In this document: positions 11,590-23,792 of the stretch, piece by piece | Layout of the letters: each line of letters starts with the position of its first letter | Position numbering within the stretch: position 1 is the first letter of the stretch | Origin: Heterobilharzia americana | Lineage: Eukaryota > Platyhelminthes > Trematoda > Strigeidida > Schistosomatidae | DNA length: 64,000 bases | Assembly (NCBI GenBank): GCA_944470555.2 | Contig: OX104134.1 | Span: 49,598,691-49,662,690 of the forward strand | Direction of reading: 5' to 3' | The notes under the pieces: model-generated | The model's database searches: none | What the model was told of the DNA's origin: nothing | The model's input: only the letters and a program-made list of their open reading frames with translations | Position numbers and translations under genes: made by a program

Positions 11590-11800
11590 TTACAACAATG
11601 TTTCTCTCAAGTTGGTATTCATTGTAGACTGACATCAGTTGAAGGAACAAATGAAGCCTGGGAGCATTAAACAGATGTTTTGTCCCAGTATGGGACTCCT
11701 CAGCAGTGCGCACCCACGAACCCGTCAGGCATCGAACCCGCCACCTTCAGGCTCCCTGGCCAGCACGTTACCACTGACCCAATTGGTCACAATCCAATCC
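11590..11800 (-). mobile_element. tRNA-derived SINE with degenerate hammerhead ribozyme (Sm-alpha-like)
   Basis: On the minus strand an A-box-like GGGTCAGTGGTAACGTGCTGG (about 11782-11762) is followed by a near-perfect B box, GGTTCGATGCC (near 11730), with tRNA-like spacing. Next comes CTGAGGAGTCCC, a stem-loop GTCCCATACTGGGAC and AAAAC. In the hammerhead ribozymes known from the schistosome Sm-alpha SINE the core is CUGAUGA, stem II, GAAA. Here only the tolerant seventh position and the essential G12 (now A) differ, so it should be inactive. It ends in diverged sequence by about 11590. Confidence 0.68.
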
Positions 11801-13366
11801 TCCATATTTCTAACTTCTGTTAGCTCACTCACGATATAGCACAACCTCCAGCCAATGTCATCGTTGAATAACTGTCCTCACCACCATCAGGCTTTTCCCC
11901 CACCGGTCACAACTTCTCATTGGAACTTCGGGAATACCTCTCAGATCTAGTAACCAATGAGCACCAGTTCAATTGAATTTTCCAGTACGACTGGTCTTTT
12001 CCCTCGTAGAAACTTTTTTCCCTGCAGTAAGATGTATGCCATGATGAAAAGGTAGTAATAGATTTTTGCGTTATTAGACTGCCTTTGGTCCAATTAGGAA
12101 GTGGTAAGTGATATTATCAGTTGCACTGTTAGTTTTCAAACGAAAAATGGAACAAATTATGCGCACAGCATAGTCTGGACTTTGCATCAGAAATAACAGA
12201 ATCACATACTGCATTCATTAACTACTGTTTTACCTTATTCATTGTGGGAAAGAGCATCTGCTAAAAATGAATTACCACTTCAGTGGTTGGTATCAGCTCA
12301 AATCTAGAGAAATGGAATAAACCTGCATAATTGTCCTACAATAGCAAGATAATGAAGATAATTTTTTCTCTTAGTTTCAACTGAAGACCATTTATCAAAC
12401 AGCTAACACTTCACTAACAACATAAGCCCATTAGGTATATCCAAGAGTAACGCCTACGTGTTAGTAGTTAGAAATGCAACGCACACAAAGATCCAACTAC
12501 TTTAGTAGTTCAGAATATTTGTTAAATCTTGCTTATACTGTGAATGATTCGAGTATAACTCGACTGATTATTGTTAGGCAATTCAAATAGTTAAATCCGC
12601 GTCACTTTGTCTTACAGGTTTCGAATCAAGCATACTTTGATCGTTATATGTCATTATTTAGCCTCTGTGTGCTGAAATTTTTGTGGTATTCGTTGAGTCA
12701 GCGGAGTTTTAAATTAAAATACTTTCATGGATGATAAAGTGGTCAATATGAATTTCCTGAAAAAAACTTTGCCAGAACACTATGTCATTACATCTGAGTT
12801 CTCCACTATGTGTTCGGTAGAACGGAAACAGGTAAATATGGGACGCCTATCTTGAAGTGAATGAATTGCAAAAGAGTAGACAGCCAGTCTGTGCTATCAA
12901 GGAAATTAAACGACCTTAAGCATACCATGCGAAATATTACAAATCAATATTTTTAAAGCCTAAGTTCTATCATTAATTAATTTTCAAAGGCTATTTAAGG
13001 ATTGTTTCAGTGTAAGTTAAGATCCAAAAACAGGGTCGATGTACGTCTTATTTTAGTACATAGAAACAAAATATGTACCCTGAAGACTCATCACTTTCAA
13101 ATGAATGACTTCAAACTGGCGTAGGTAATAAAATACTGCTTAAAATCAAGAGAATAGTTAAAATACGATTGGCTGTACGTTCGTCTTGTTACATAGTACG
13201 GCCGATGGAGCAAATTTTCATGCATGATAAGATAAGTACACAATACCAGAGATTCTAATTACGTACCAACCAAAATCCTCTTTAAAATTCACAAAAATAT
13301 AAAATCTGCGAACAAATAAATGAATACTAAGATTTCATAGCTGACAAATACCTCAAAGATAAGTGG
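11801..13366. other. AT-rich non-coding DNA
   Basis: No ORF with a recognisable domain, no repeat visible by eye other than simple AT-richness. It ends where the 5' LTR of the second gypsy element begins (TGTACATC). Confidence 0.45.
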
Positions 13367-14145
13367 TGTACATCTATGGCACCAAAATACAATTAGCGCT
13401 ACAAAAAAAAAGAAAAAAAAAAACAAAAAAAAAACAAAACAAAAAAAAATTTCCAGCATGTATCCGCATGTCCTCGACGTTTAGCCAGGCATACACGATC
13501 ATGCAAATGTAGCGAAACACACTTCCCCAAAATCAATAGCATGGGGTTCGATGACATTCAACATTGATGCTGACCCTGATAGTTTAACTGAACTCGCTAA
13601 GCTGAAGGTACCCGATCAAGCATCCTCGCCAATTGGCACGCCATCGTGTCACGTTGCACTGCTCGTGTTCGACTCTCTAGCCAGTCAGTTGTGACGCATC
13701 GGTATCTTGGTACGACCTTGCAAATATACTATTCCATCCGACTACGCTATCGTGTTCTTCCTTGGTCTCGTATTCGTGGGTATATAACAAGTCCGAATAA
13801 TTAGTGATTGGTCTTTGCGTCTGTGAAATTCGCTCCCGGATAATTCGCAAACATCGTAGCGGGCTTGAACGCCATTTTGTTGTCTATGGCGCTGGTTACG
13901 TCGCGCCTTCTCTGAGCCTTAGAATCCAAATCATTGAGTTAACTATTCTCCCATCCATATCTATTTTATTTACGCTGACTAAATATATGGCTTCTTGAAA
14001 TATATTCCCGTATCAGTTCTTTTGATTTGTGTTTTGTTATCAGTGCTTACGCGTTAGGTAAAGTATTGTTTTAGCAGGTACTAGAGCACATCGAGTTAAG
14101 TAGGGTTGATCAAACGTTATGTAATTGTAATAAGCACCCTTACAC
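13367..14145 (+). repeat. 5' LTR of gypsy element 2, split by a nested solo LTR
   Basis: The LTR starts TGTACATCTATGGCACCAAAATAC, matching the 3' copy start at 18676 (GGCACCAAAATA is shared). An A-rich tract fills 13400-13449. The LTR resumes at 13852 after the insertion and runs to about 14145, where TGGTGAGG resembles the start of a tRNA-Trp primer site. Positions 13913-14119 are identical to 18865-19071. Confidence 0.75.
13508..13846 (+). mobile_element. Nested solo LTR of the gypsy element 1 family
   Basis: Begins TGTAGCGAAACACACTTCCCC and follows the element 1 LTR, in reverse orientation to that copy, to the end at about 85% identity by eye. It is flanked by the 5-bp direct repeat GCAAA (13503-13507 and 13847-13851), the expected target duplication. 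No internal element sequence is present, so it arose by LTR-LTR recombination. Confidence 0.8.
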
Positions 14146-14325
14146 TTGGTGAGGCGGAGTATCACTTACTTGCCTTGTACCTTTGTTTTTCTCCATTCGT
14201 TCATTTATCTGGCCAATTTTTTTGGCACGGTCTTGCGTTTTTTTATTGCCCTCCTCATTGGTTATTTTTACATTGTGATTTTTTTTGCATCATCATCGTG
14301 CCTCTTTAATTCCTTTATCACTGGC

Positions 14326-14930
14326 TGACAACGAATCGACCGAGCGGATGGCTGTAACCCTTCAGCTTCCCACCTTCTGGGCCCACAGAGCATCCGCTTG
14401 GTTATCCCATGTGGAAACTGAGTTTGCCTTGAGACATATTCAATCACAAGAAACTAAGTTCAACTTAGTCATCGTCAGCTACCGGAAAATGTGATCGAAG
14501 ATGTCTCAGACGTGCTAGATGACCCAGCACCGAATCTACACGATCGCCTCAAAAACGCCCTCATCAAACGCGCTGCACTTACTGACCAGCAGAAGGTGCA
14601 AGAACTTCTCAGGGATGTGCATCTTGGTAATCGCCAGCCGACGCAACTGCTTTGTCAGATGGAGCACCTGTGGCTGACTTCAACATTAATGAAGCATTTC
14701 TCAAGCAACTGTGATTACAGAGGTTACGACAGTCAGTGCAAGGGATCCTAGCACCCTTTGGTGAGTGTCCCTTTATAGAGCTGGCGGAAGCGACTGACAG
14801 CTGTGGGACGCTACGAAGCTCAACACCACCATCTCAGCTGCATTGTCTGCTGCCACGGATTAGTCCAAAATCTCGTACCCTCCTTCAGCAAGTGAGCCAA
14901 CAAGTTTCGATGATATAGCTCACATCTCGA
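14326..14930 (+). pseudogene. Gag remnant of gypsy element 2
   Basis: Starts as LADNESTERMAVTLQLPTFW; the initiator is probably the CTG at 14326 derived from ATG. It continues through a capsid-like segment (ASAWLSHVETEFALR, then an LVIVSYRK stretch) to a stop at 14492. The next segment, in another frame from about 14491, reads VLDDPAPNLHDRLKNALIKR and ALTDQQKVQELLRDVHLG, which aligns with [19 protein letters not shown] in the Gag of element 1. A third frame covers 14736-14918. At least two frameshifts therefore break gag before the zinc finger. In an intact element it would build the particle shell. Confidence 0.7.
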
Positions 14931-14932
14931 AA

Positions 14933-15712
14933 TTGTATGAGGAGTTGTGCAGTATTAGGAGAGAAATGTGGTCTAGTACCTCTTCCAACGGTCGCACGTC
15001 TCGCTCGCGCAACAAATCTGCCTCCCGTACAGGTAGCAGGCGTTCCAAATCGCGACAATCCCAAACCAGGTTGTGCTGGTACCATAAACGTTATGGTGCC
15101 AACGCCGAAAGGTGCACTCGACCTTGTACCTTCGAGGCTAACCAGGCGGGAAACGTGAGCCAGCACGTGACGGTGGCTAACGTCGCTGGCGAACCACTTC
15201 CATGTCGCCTCTTCTTCGTCACTGATCGACATTCTGGGATACGCTTCCTAGTTGACACTGGGGCAGAAGCTAGCGTCATCCCACTTACGAGTGAAGAGCG
15301 TCTGTGGCTAATGTCTCTGGAACTTCGCGCCGCCAACGGTTCACCCATTACAACATGTGGTCGGAGATTCCTCGACCTCAACTTTGGACTGCGTCGTTCC
15401 TTCCGTTGGGATTTCATAGTGGCTGATGTGACCACCGGCATTATTGGTATGGATCTCTTACAGCACTATCAGCTGCTGCTAGATGCTGGCAAGCATAGGT
15501 TGACAGAACCTACCACAAGACTCTGTGTCTCCGGTATTGTCATCAAGACGCCGTCCCTCAGTCCCATGCACTCCACAAAGGACGCTTCTAGTCCTACGCA
15601 TCTATTATTCAGTCCTTTTCGAATGTCTTTAAGCCAGGTGTTGTGTGACTTCGAACGTTACTCATCACATAACGACTACTGGTCCGCCAGTGTTTGCGAA
15701 ACCACGTTATAA
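14933..15712 (+). pseudogene. Nucleocapsid CHCC finger fused to aspartic protease, gypsy element 2
   Basis: A single 259-codon frame that opens in the Gag C-terminus: a Ser/Arg-rich basic segment (residues 20-45) and a CHCC finger at about residues 49-66 (CWYH, then C, then RPC). It runs without a frame change into a retropepsin with the active site LVDTGAEASVIPL (residues ~101-113) and an IIGMDLLQHY motif near residue 170. The finger and protease therefore share one frame, unlike element 1. Homology fades after residue ~225, where RT should begin. Confidence 0.75.
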
Positions 15713-16201
15713 AAGCTGAGTTTGAACACATGCTTGAAATGGGAATAATCAGATCATCCAACAGCCCATAGTCTTCACCCTTGCATGTGGTACCGTTTGA
15801 TCTTTTCGAGTTCCTTCGTATGCCCTTTGGTCTTCGCAAAGCAGCACAAGCTTACCAACATTTCATTCACGATGTTTTACATGGACTAGACTTCGCCTAT
15901 GCTTATTCAGACGACATATTAATCGCTAGTACAGATGAAAACACTCATTTAACCACTTGAAACAGGTTTTCGCCAGACTGTCAGAGCATTCGATGACAGT
16001 CAACCTGGCCAAATGCCAGATTGGCGTTCGTTCACTAAAATTTTTGGGACACGTTATCGACGAGCAAGGCATTCGCCCACTACCTGAAAAGGTACAGGCG
16101 ATCCAAGACTTCCCAGTCCCAGCGTCACTTAAAGCTCTGCGTGTGTTTCTGGGTATGGTGAGCTATTATCGTCGCTTCGTTCCCCATGTGCGCACATTTT
16201 G
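15713..16201 (+). pseudogene. Reverse transcriptase remnant, gypsy element 2
   Basis: The fingers begin as FEHMLEMGIIRSSNSP, hit a stop, then SPLHVVP jumps directly to FEFLRMPFGLRKAAQAYQHF. The part between, including the first catalytic aspartate, is deleted. The palm motif YSDDILIAS (about 15904-15930) is present, followed after a frame break by the thumb/connection: LAKCQIGVRSLKFLGHVID, then RVFLGMVSYYRRFVPH, ending at a TGA at 16200. Lacking part of the palm, it cannot be active. Confidence 0.78.
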
Positions 16202-16801
16202 ACTGCACTGACCGACCTGCTGAAAAGTAAGTGTAAAACTTTCAGCTTGACTCCTGAGGCACTAGAAGCATTTCGCAAGATCAAAACCGCAATAGCAGAC
16301 GCCACGATGCTGGTGCATCAAGACGTAAACCTACCTCTTAGCATTGCGGTTGACGCCTCTAACACGGCCATTGGAGCTGTGTTGCAACAACTTTCGGATC
16401 ACACTTGGATCCCAGTTGCATTCTTCTCCCGGAAGTTATCCACCTGCGAAATGCGGTACAGCACTTTTGGCAGGGAACTGCTCGCCATATATGCCTCAGT
16501 GAAACATTTTCGTCATTTTGTGGAAGGTCGTGATTTCATCATCTTTACCGACCATAAACCTCTGACGTATGCCTTACACACCACTACTGACAGATATTCA
16601 CCGCGTGAATTACGTCACCTAGACTATATTTCGCAATTCACGTCGGACATCCGTCATATTTCTGGTGCGAATAACCCTGTCGCGGACGCACTGTCTCGCG
16701 TTTGCACCACTACTTTGCCTCGAGCAGTCGACTTACGGAAGATTGCCGAACTTCAGGATTCAGACGAGGAGATTGAAAAACTTCAACACTCAACTCTCTG
16801 A
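16202..16801 (+). pseudogene. RNase H domain, gypsy element 2
   Basis: A 200-codon frame with the tether LLKSKCKTFSLTPEALEAF and then the RNase H fold: a first acidic residue in SIAVDASNTAIGAVLQQ, the second in the YSTFGRELLAIY block (E), the third in FIIFTDHKPLTYAL, and the last in the NPVADALSR motif. It would degrade template RNA during reverse transcription. The frame ends at TGA 16799. Motifs are well preserved, but it has no route of translation from upstream. Confidence 0.8.
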
Positions 16802-16829
16802 AGATACAGCGTTTACCGCTCCTGAACAG

Positions 16830-17990
16830 TGAAGTGTCAATATTGTGCGACACCTCCACAGGCACACCCAGACCGGTTGTTCCTTTACCCTTGCGTAAGC
16901 AGTTTTTGATGCTTTGCACAATCTTTCACATCCTGGCATCCGTGCCACTGACAAACTCATATCTGCTAGGTTTGTTTGGCCTGGTATTAACCGTGATGTT
17001 CGAAACTGGACACGGTCATGTATTCAGTGCCAACGTTCCAAGGTGAATCGTCACAACATCCCACCACTTGGAACTTTCGCCAAACCAGATTGACTCACCT
17101 ATGTCCACTTAGACATTGTCGGCCCACTTCCACCCTCCAATGGATATAGTTACCTACTGACATGTGTCGATAGGTTTACTCGCTGGCCGTTAGCCATCCC
17201 ATTGTCTAACATTACTGCCGAAACAGTAAGTCGGGTCTTCGTCGAAGGATGGGTTTCACAGTTTGGATGCCCTTCCACCGTGACAACCGACAGAGGCCAA
17301 CAGTTCGAATCCGCTACCTTCCAGAAGCTGATGAATCTGTTGGGATGCAAACGCATCCGCACTACCGCATATCATCCAGCTTCCAATGGTTTGGTGGAGC
17401 GATTCCACCGACACCTTAAGAGCGCACTAATGGCAGTCGACAATATGAAATGGACTGAGTCTCTGCCGTTGGTTCTTCTCAGCATTCGTTCTACACTCAA
17501 GACGGATATACAGTGTACACCTGCTGATTTAGTTTACGGCAGTAACTTACGTTTGTCGAGTGAAATGGTCGCTTCAGATTGTAGTGACCCAACTCCTACC
17601 GATATCCATGGCTATGCGCAAACTCTTAAGTTACACATGCGTCGCCTCCAGCCCCCGTCCACACGGATACAGTGTAGACGGGTGCAGTCGGATAAAAGAC
17701 TCCAAGATTGCACTCACGTCTTTGTGCGTTGTGACGGTGTACGTAAACCCTTACAGCCACCATACGACGGACCTTTCAAGGTTCTCAGTAAGAAAGAAAA
17801 GTTTTTCGTCATTGACAGATCTGGACGGCAGGATTCTATAAGTGTCGATCGTTTGAAGGCAGCTTATATAGAGGACGACCCACCTTCCTCTACACCGACA
17901 CAACTAGAAAAACCCTTGCCGCCAGACTCCCAAACAGACTCGTCTAGTCGCGAGTACCCTGAATTTCTAAAAGAGCCACGTCTAGTAGCA
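16830..17990 (+). pseudogene. Integrase, gypsy element 2 (frameshifted)
   Basis: An N-terminal HHCC zinc-binding region is readable in a shifted frame at about 16910-17045 (HNLSHPGIRATDK, then WTRSCIQCQRSK). The DDE core follows: HLDIVGPLPPS (first D), a stop near 17090, then in the long frame from 17202 TTDRGQQFES (second D) and NGLVERFHRHL (catalytic E). The C-terminal PPYDGPFKV module and a tail follow at ~17755-17880. All catalytic residues appear present, but at least one stop and one frame change precede the core. It would have inserted element DNA in the nucleus. Confidence 0.82.
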
Positions 17991-18218
17991 CTGATCCAGT
18001 ACCCTCTACACGTGCTGGGAGGCGTGTACATTGGCCCAAACGATACGCCGATTTCGTTAATTAGCCCCAGCGCAACTTCACACTCGGCAAATTCGGAGTT
18101 TCAACTATTTTGTCGTGGCATGCACTATCAATGCGTTTTCATATCTAAAGTTTTCACAAGTCTTGTTCACTACTTTGAAAACAAAGTTTTATTTAAAAAA
18201 ACCCGAAAACACAGTTAA

Positions 18219-18660
18219 AATTTCAGAAACTTTTTTTGGTTGGTCATTATCTTTTTCTGTACTTCCCCCACTTCGAATTGTTAGGTTTTTTTTCTTAGCA
18301 CTCTAATGTCCTATTTCTTTCTTCTTACCTAGGAAATGCGTTGAAAATTGGATACAATTGGCCGCTGACGATGCTACTTGGATATTTCTTCGGTTCTCTT
18401 TGTACCAATTTCCCCTGTACACTCCCCGGTAGATTAAGAAGCAATAGGGAAAAGTAAACGGAGGCTTTGGGTCACTTTCCACCACTGCGAGAAGGGTTGC
18501 GTCTAGACGCAAAGTTCTCTCACCTCGTAGGTGTTCATAGTTGCACTAGCTTCAGAGACCCACACGTCACCTACTCCATCATCAATGTGGAAAGGTGTTG
18601 CGTGTCCGCCTCGCAGTCGCCTTCTAGGATCGAAGGTTGCCGGTATCCCAACGACCTTCT
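18219..18660 (+). other. 3' untranslated region of gypsy element 2
   Basis: No domain after the integrase tail. T-rich stretches and a GC-richer block at 18470-18660 lead to the polypurine tract. Confidence 0.5.
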
Positions 18661-18675
18661 AGGAGAGGGATAACC
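18661..18675 (+). promoter_or_regulatory. Polypurine tract of gypsy element 2
   Basis: AGGAGAGGGATAACC immediately before the 3' LTR start TGTAGTG. Confidence 0.6.
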
Positions 18676-19097
18676 TGTAGTGCACCTTCCTGGCACCAAA
18701 ATATAACTAGGGCTAAAATAAATAGTTTAAATTAAATCAACTAAATAAATCTCTAGCTTGCCTCCGGATGCTTAGGGTGTTTTAAGTTTTGTTTTAACGA
18801 ACATGCATCCGAGCAGGCTTGGACGCCATTTTGCGCTCCATAATGCTGGTTACGACCCGTACTCTGAGCCTTAGAATCCAAATCATTGAGTTAACTATTC
18901 TCCCATCCATATCTATTTTATTTACGCTGACTAAATATATGGCTTCTTGAAATATATTCCCGTATCAGTTCTTTTGATTTGTGTTTTGTTATCAGTGCTT
19001 ACGCGTTAGGTAAAGTATTGTTTTAGCAGGTACTAGAGCACATCGAGTTAAGTAGGGTTGATCAAACGTTAAGGAATTTTAACACGCACTTCTATAG
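18676..19097 (+). repeat. 3' LTR of gypsy element 2
   Basis: Begins TGTAGTGCACC; the shared GGCACCAAAATA follows. It diverges from the 5' copy in its first ~190 bp, is identical over 18865-19071, then diverges again towards the end, whose exact position is uncertain. Confidence 0.72.
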
Positions 19098-20090
19098 ATT
19101 AAACCATCAACCGGACTATTTGTTTTAGTGACCGAAATACAACTGAATCGGTCGTTGAGTTAATCTGGTTATCTCTCAACACTGAAATCTAATTCAAATT
19201 AATCAAGATGACATGTTTCAGTGGTCAAGTAACATCTAATTGAGAAAGGATAACTTTTAGATACCTGGAGCTATTCAACAAAAAGCCCTGAAGTTAGATT
19301 TCATAACTGCTGGCAGTTATCAGTTGTACATATCTGCCAAAATAAAGCGACGGATGCTTCATCTCTTGTCTTGGAAACCAAGTCTCTCAAAATCGATGCA
19401 TTCACCTTGGCATTTGGCTACTTAGGTTACAACTCTATATCTGTATGTCTTGAGTAATATCATGGGTCAGTCACCGTATGATAACTGGTTTGAATTGTAT
19501 GATCAGCACTTTTATTGGTCTGTCCATCAAGTAGTTTGGTTTGCTGTGCGGTTAGGGGACAGAACACTACTATTATTTGTCCTTCGGGTTCCCAGTGGAC
19601 AATAGGGCATTAGTAGCATATGTCCATTTCACTCTGTTTTCTGTAGTCTTTTGAAACTGGCTCCACGACTGCCCAGAAGATTTCATTTCTTCCTCACAAG
19701 ATCTCCTCCATGTTGTTGAACCATATTTTGATGTTATATGTTTAGCTTCAGTGGGCAGAAAGCTATGACAGTGGAGATTATATCAGTTGACGAGGAAATT
19801 CATTTCCAAGGAAATTCCAAGTTTAAAACATGTTTCGATTAAGTAAGAAAAAGCTAAGTGTGTTTACAAATTCACAGAAAGGAAATAATTAATCTACAAA
19901 GGGTGTATTTATTTTAATAAGAATGAGTATATTTTAAACTGATAATTTCAATTTGCTTCCGGTAAAACACCATGTATCCTTATTATATAATTTCTTGGTT
20001 TAATTTCCAGTTTTTAAACTATTTTGAACCTTAAGTGGAAATAAAGGAAACTTGCCTTTGAAGTGTTCTACACATTTTCACTCTCAATTA
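19098..20090. other. AT-rich non-coding DNA with one RTE fragment
   Basis: Apart from the RTE 3' fragment inside it, I see no coding region or repeat. The triplet array begins at its right end. Confidence 0.45.
19570..19717 (-). mobile_element. RTE-like LINE 3'-end fragment
   Basis: The plus strand matches the reverse complement of the 3' end of RTE copy A (34740-34855). Shared blocks include GGGTTCC, ATAGGGC, AGTAGCA, GAAACTGGCTCCACGACTGCCC-like sequence, and TCACAAGATCTCCTCCATG against CACACGATCTCCTCCATG in copy D. A short ATTATTATT tail-like stretch sits at its left edge. Only the last ~140 bp are present, the usual result of 5' truncation. Confidence 0.65.
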
Positions 20091-20091
20091 T

Positions 20092-20166
20092 TACTATTAT
20101 TATTAACATTGACAGTAAGATAATACTATTGCTACTACTAATACTACCAATACTACTACTACTACT

Positions 20167-20197
<31 letters not shown>

Positions 20198-21042
20198 AAA
20201 ATAGTACTATTACTCACACTATTAATACTAATACTACTACTAACACTACTACTACCACTATTACTAATACCACAACAACTACTACTACTTCTACAACTAC
20301 TACTATCAATACTACTACTACTAATGCTCACACCGCTACTACTAATAATACTGCAACTACGACTACTATTACTACCACTACTAACACTACTACTAATACT
20401 CCTACTAAAACTCACACTACTAATACTACTATTACTAAAAGCACTCATGCTACCACTAATACTACTACTACAACTGCTAACAATACTACAACTAATATTA
20501 GTACTATACTACTACTCACAATACTACTACTAATACTACTACTCACACAATTACTACTACTAGTATTACCACCATTACTAATACTACTACTATTACTAAT
20601 ACTAAAAGTACTACTATTACTACTACTAATAATAATAATACTAATACTCACACTGGTACTACGACTAATACTACTACTACTACCACTACTAATAATCACA
20701 CTAGTAATACTAATAGTAATATTGCTACTACTAATAGTACCACTACTACTACTACTACTACTACTCACACTAGTAATACTACTAATACTGCTACTACTAC
20801 TACTAGTATTACCATTAAAACTACACAAACCACTACTACTACAACTACTGCTACTGCTGCTACTGCTACTACTACTACTACTATTAATACTGCTACTACT
20901 ACTACTAATACTACCACTAATAGTACTACTACTACTACTAATATTCATACTGCTGATACAATTACTACTAATAATACTACTACTACTATTACCAATTCTA
21001 TAGCTCACACCAGTCCTACCACTAATGCTACTGCTGCTGCTG

Positions 21043-21076
<34 letters not shown>

Positions 21077-21372
21077 TATAATTACTGATACTAATATTAG
21101 TGATAATAATCACACTACTAATACTAATAATACTACTACCACAACAACCGCTACTACTACTAATACTACTACCAATAATACTCACACAACCACTATAATA
21201 CTACTACTGCTACTACTACTACTACTACCACAATTACTACAATACTACTACCACTACTACTAACACTACAAAAACTGCTAACTCTACTCCTATTACTAAT
21301 GCTAGTACTACTACTAAAAAAAATACTCACACTATTATTACCCTATTGCTACTGCTACTATTACTACTACTG

Positions 21373-21421
<49 letters not shown>

Positions 21422-21443
21422 CACTACTACTACTACTACTACG

Positions 21444-21479
<36 letters not shown>

Positions 21480-21642
21480 GCCACCGCTACTGCTAAAACT
21501 ACTGCTAAAACTACTCCTAATACTAATACTAGTATTACCACTACCAGTACTACTACTACCACCAATAGTACTCACAATATTATTAATAATATTACTACTA
21601 CCATAACTACTACTACTACCACTACTACTACCACTACTACTG

Positions 21643-21676
<34 letters not shown>

Positions 21677-22896
21677 ACTACTACTACTACCACTACTATC
21701 AATACTAAAAATACTGCTAGCGATACTGCTAATACTACTACTTATAGTAATACTACTACTCACACTACTAATACTGCTGCTACCACTAGTACTCACAATA
21801 TTATTACTCCTATTATTACTGCTATTACTACTACTACTGCTACTGCCGCTAATACTACTACTACTGCTGCTACCACTAGTACTCCTAGTCACACTACTAT
21901 TACTACTGCTTATACTAATACTACTCACATTACTACTACTACTACTAGTAATATTACTCACACTACTACTGATACTGCTACCACTACTACTACTAATACT
22001 CACACTACTACTACTACTACTACTACTACTCAGAATACTACTACTAATACTATTATTACTACTCACACTATTACTTATACTAATACTCACCCAACTACTG
22101 CCACTCACGCTACAAATACTACTAACACTCACACTACTACTTCTACTACTACTCACACCGCTTCTGAGAATGCTACTAATAATAATACCACTACTCACAC
22201 AACCACTAATACTACTACTGCTACTCACACTAATAATACTGCTACTATTACTACTCACACTACTGCTTATTCTACTACTCACACTTCTACTACCACTCAC
22301 ACCACTACTACTACTCAAACTGCTACTACTAATACTACTGCGACTCACACTACTACTACTACCACTACTAATAGTACCGTTACTCACACTACTACTACTA
22401 CTACTACTACTACTATTCACACTACTGCTACCACTATTAGTACTGCTATTCATACTACTACTAGTAGTACTACTCACACTACTACTATCACTCATACTGC
22501 TAATACTACTAGCACACATACTGCTACTTATACTACTAATCACACTACTGCTACTATTACTCACACTAGTACTGCTACTACTACTACTCACACTAGTGAT
22601 ACTACTACTACTCACACTACTAATGCTACTACCACTCACACTACTAACACTACTTCTACCACTGCTCACACTACTACTTTTCATAATAATAATACTCACA
22701 CTACTACTACGACTGCTACTGTTACTACTACTACCAGTATTCACACTATTACTGCTACTACTACTACTGACACTACTACTAATACTGCGAGTATTACCCA
22801 CGCTGCTACTGCTACTACCTCTCACACTACTACTACTACTACGACTACTGCTACACAAACAACTACTATTAATACTACTATTACTACCATTACTCA

Positions 22897-22932
<36 letters not shown>

Positions 22933-23511
22933 CACTACTACTAGTCACACCAATACTACTGCTACTACTACTAGTACTACTACCACTACTCACACTTCTA
23001 CTACTACTACTACTACTACTACTAATACTACTAGTGCTACTACTGCGCACACTACTACTACTTCTTCTCATACTAGTACTACTACTCGTACCAACATTAC
23101 TACTATCACTCACACAACCAATCATACTACCACTCACAATACTACTACTACTAGTACTAATCACATTACTACTAGTAATACTCCTCACACTACTACTACT
23201 ACTACCACTACTACTACTCACACTACTACTACCACTGTCACTAATAATTCTACTACACCTCACACTACTAACACAACTACCACCATTCCTCACAATACTA
23301 CTACTACTGATAATATTAATACTCACACTATTACTACTACTACCAATACTGCTACTACTAATATTCACACTATTACTACTGCTACTACTACTACTACTAC
23401 TAGAAATAACCCCGCTGCTACTACTACTACTACTGACATTACTACTAATAATACGACTAGTACTACTTGAACTAATACTACTACTACTATTACTACTACT
23501 AGTTACACTAG

Positions 23512-23553
<42 letters not shown>

Positions 23554-23750
23554 CAGTACTACTACTACTACTATTACTACTGCCAATACTACTACTACTA
23601 CTACTAATAGTACTACTCACACTACTACTACGACCAGTACTACAACTACTCACACCACTACTACTAATATTACTAATACTCACACTACTACTACTAGTAC
23701 AACTACTACTCACACTGCTACTACTACTAGTAATACTACTACTCCCACTC

Positions 23751-23792
<42 letters not shown>

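Larger units (their letters stand above)
13367..19097 (+). mobile_element. CsRn1/Boudicca-like Ty3/gypsy element 2, nearly complete but inactive
   Basis: Plus-strand LTR retrotransposon with 5' LTR (interrupted by a nested solo LTR), gag, CHCC finger plus protease, partial RT, RNase H, integrase with zinc-binding and DDE motifs, polypurine tract and 3' LTR, in the order Gag-PR-RT-RH-IN typical of Ty3/gypsy. Several stops and frameshifts and an RT deletion make it non-functional. It shares the CHCC Gag finger and integrase tail with element 1 but its LTRs are a different family. Without the nested insert the 5' LTR is about 435 bp, close to the 422 bp of the 3' LTR. Confidence 0.85.
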
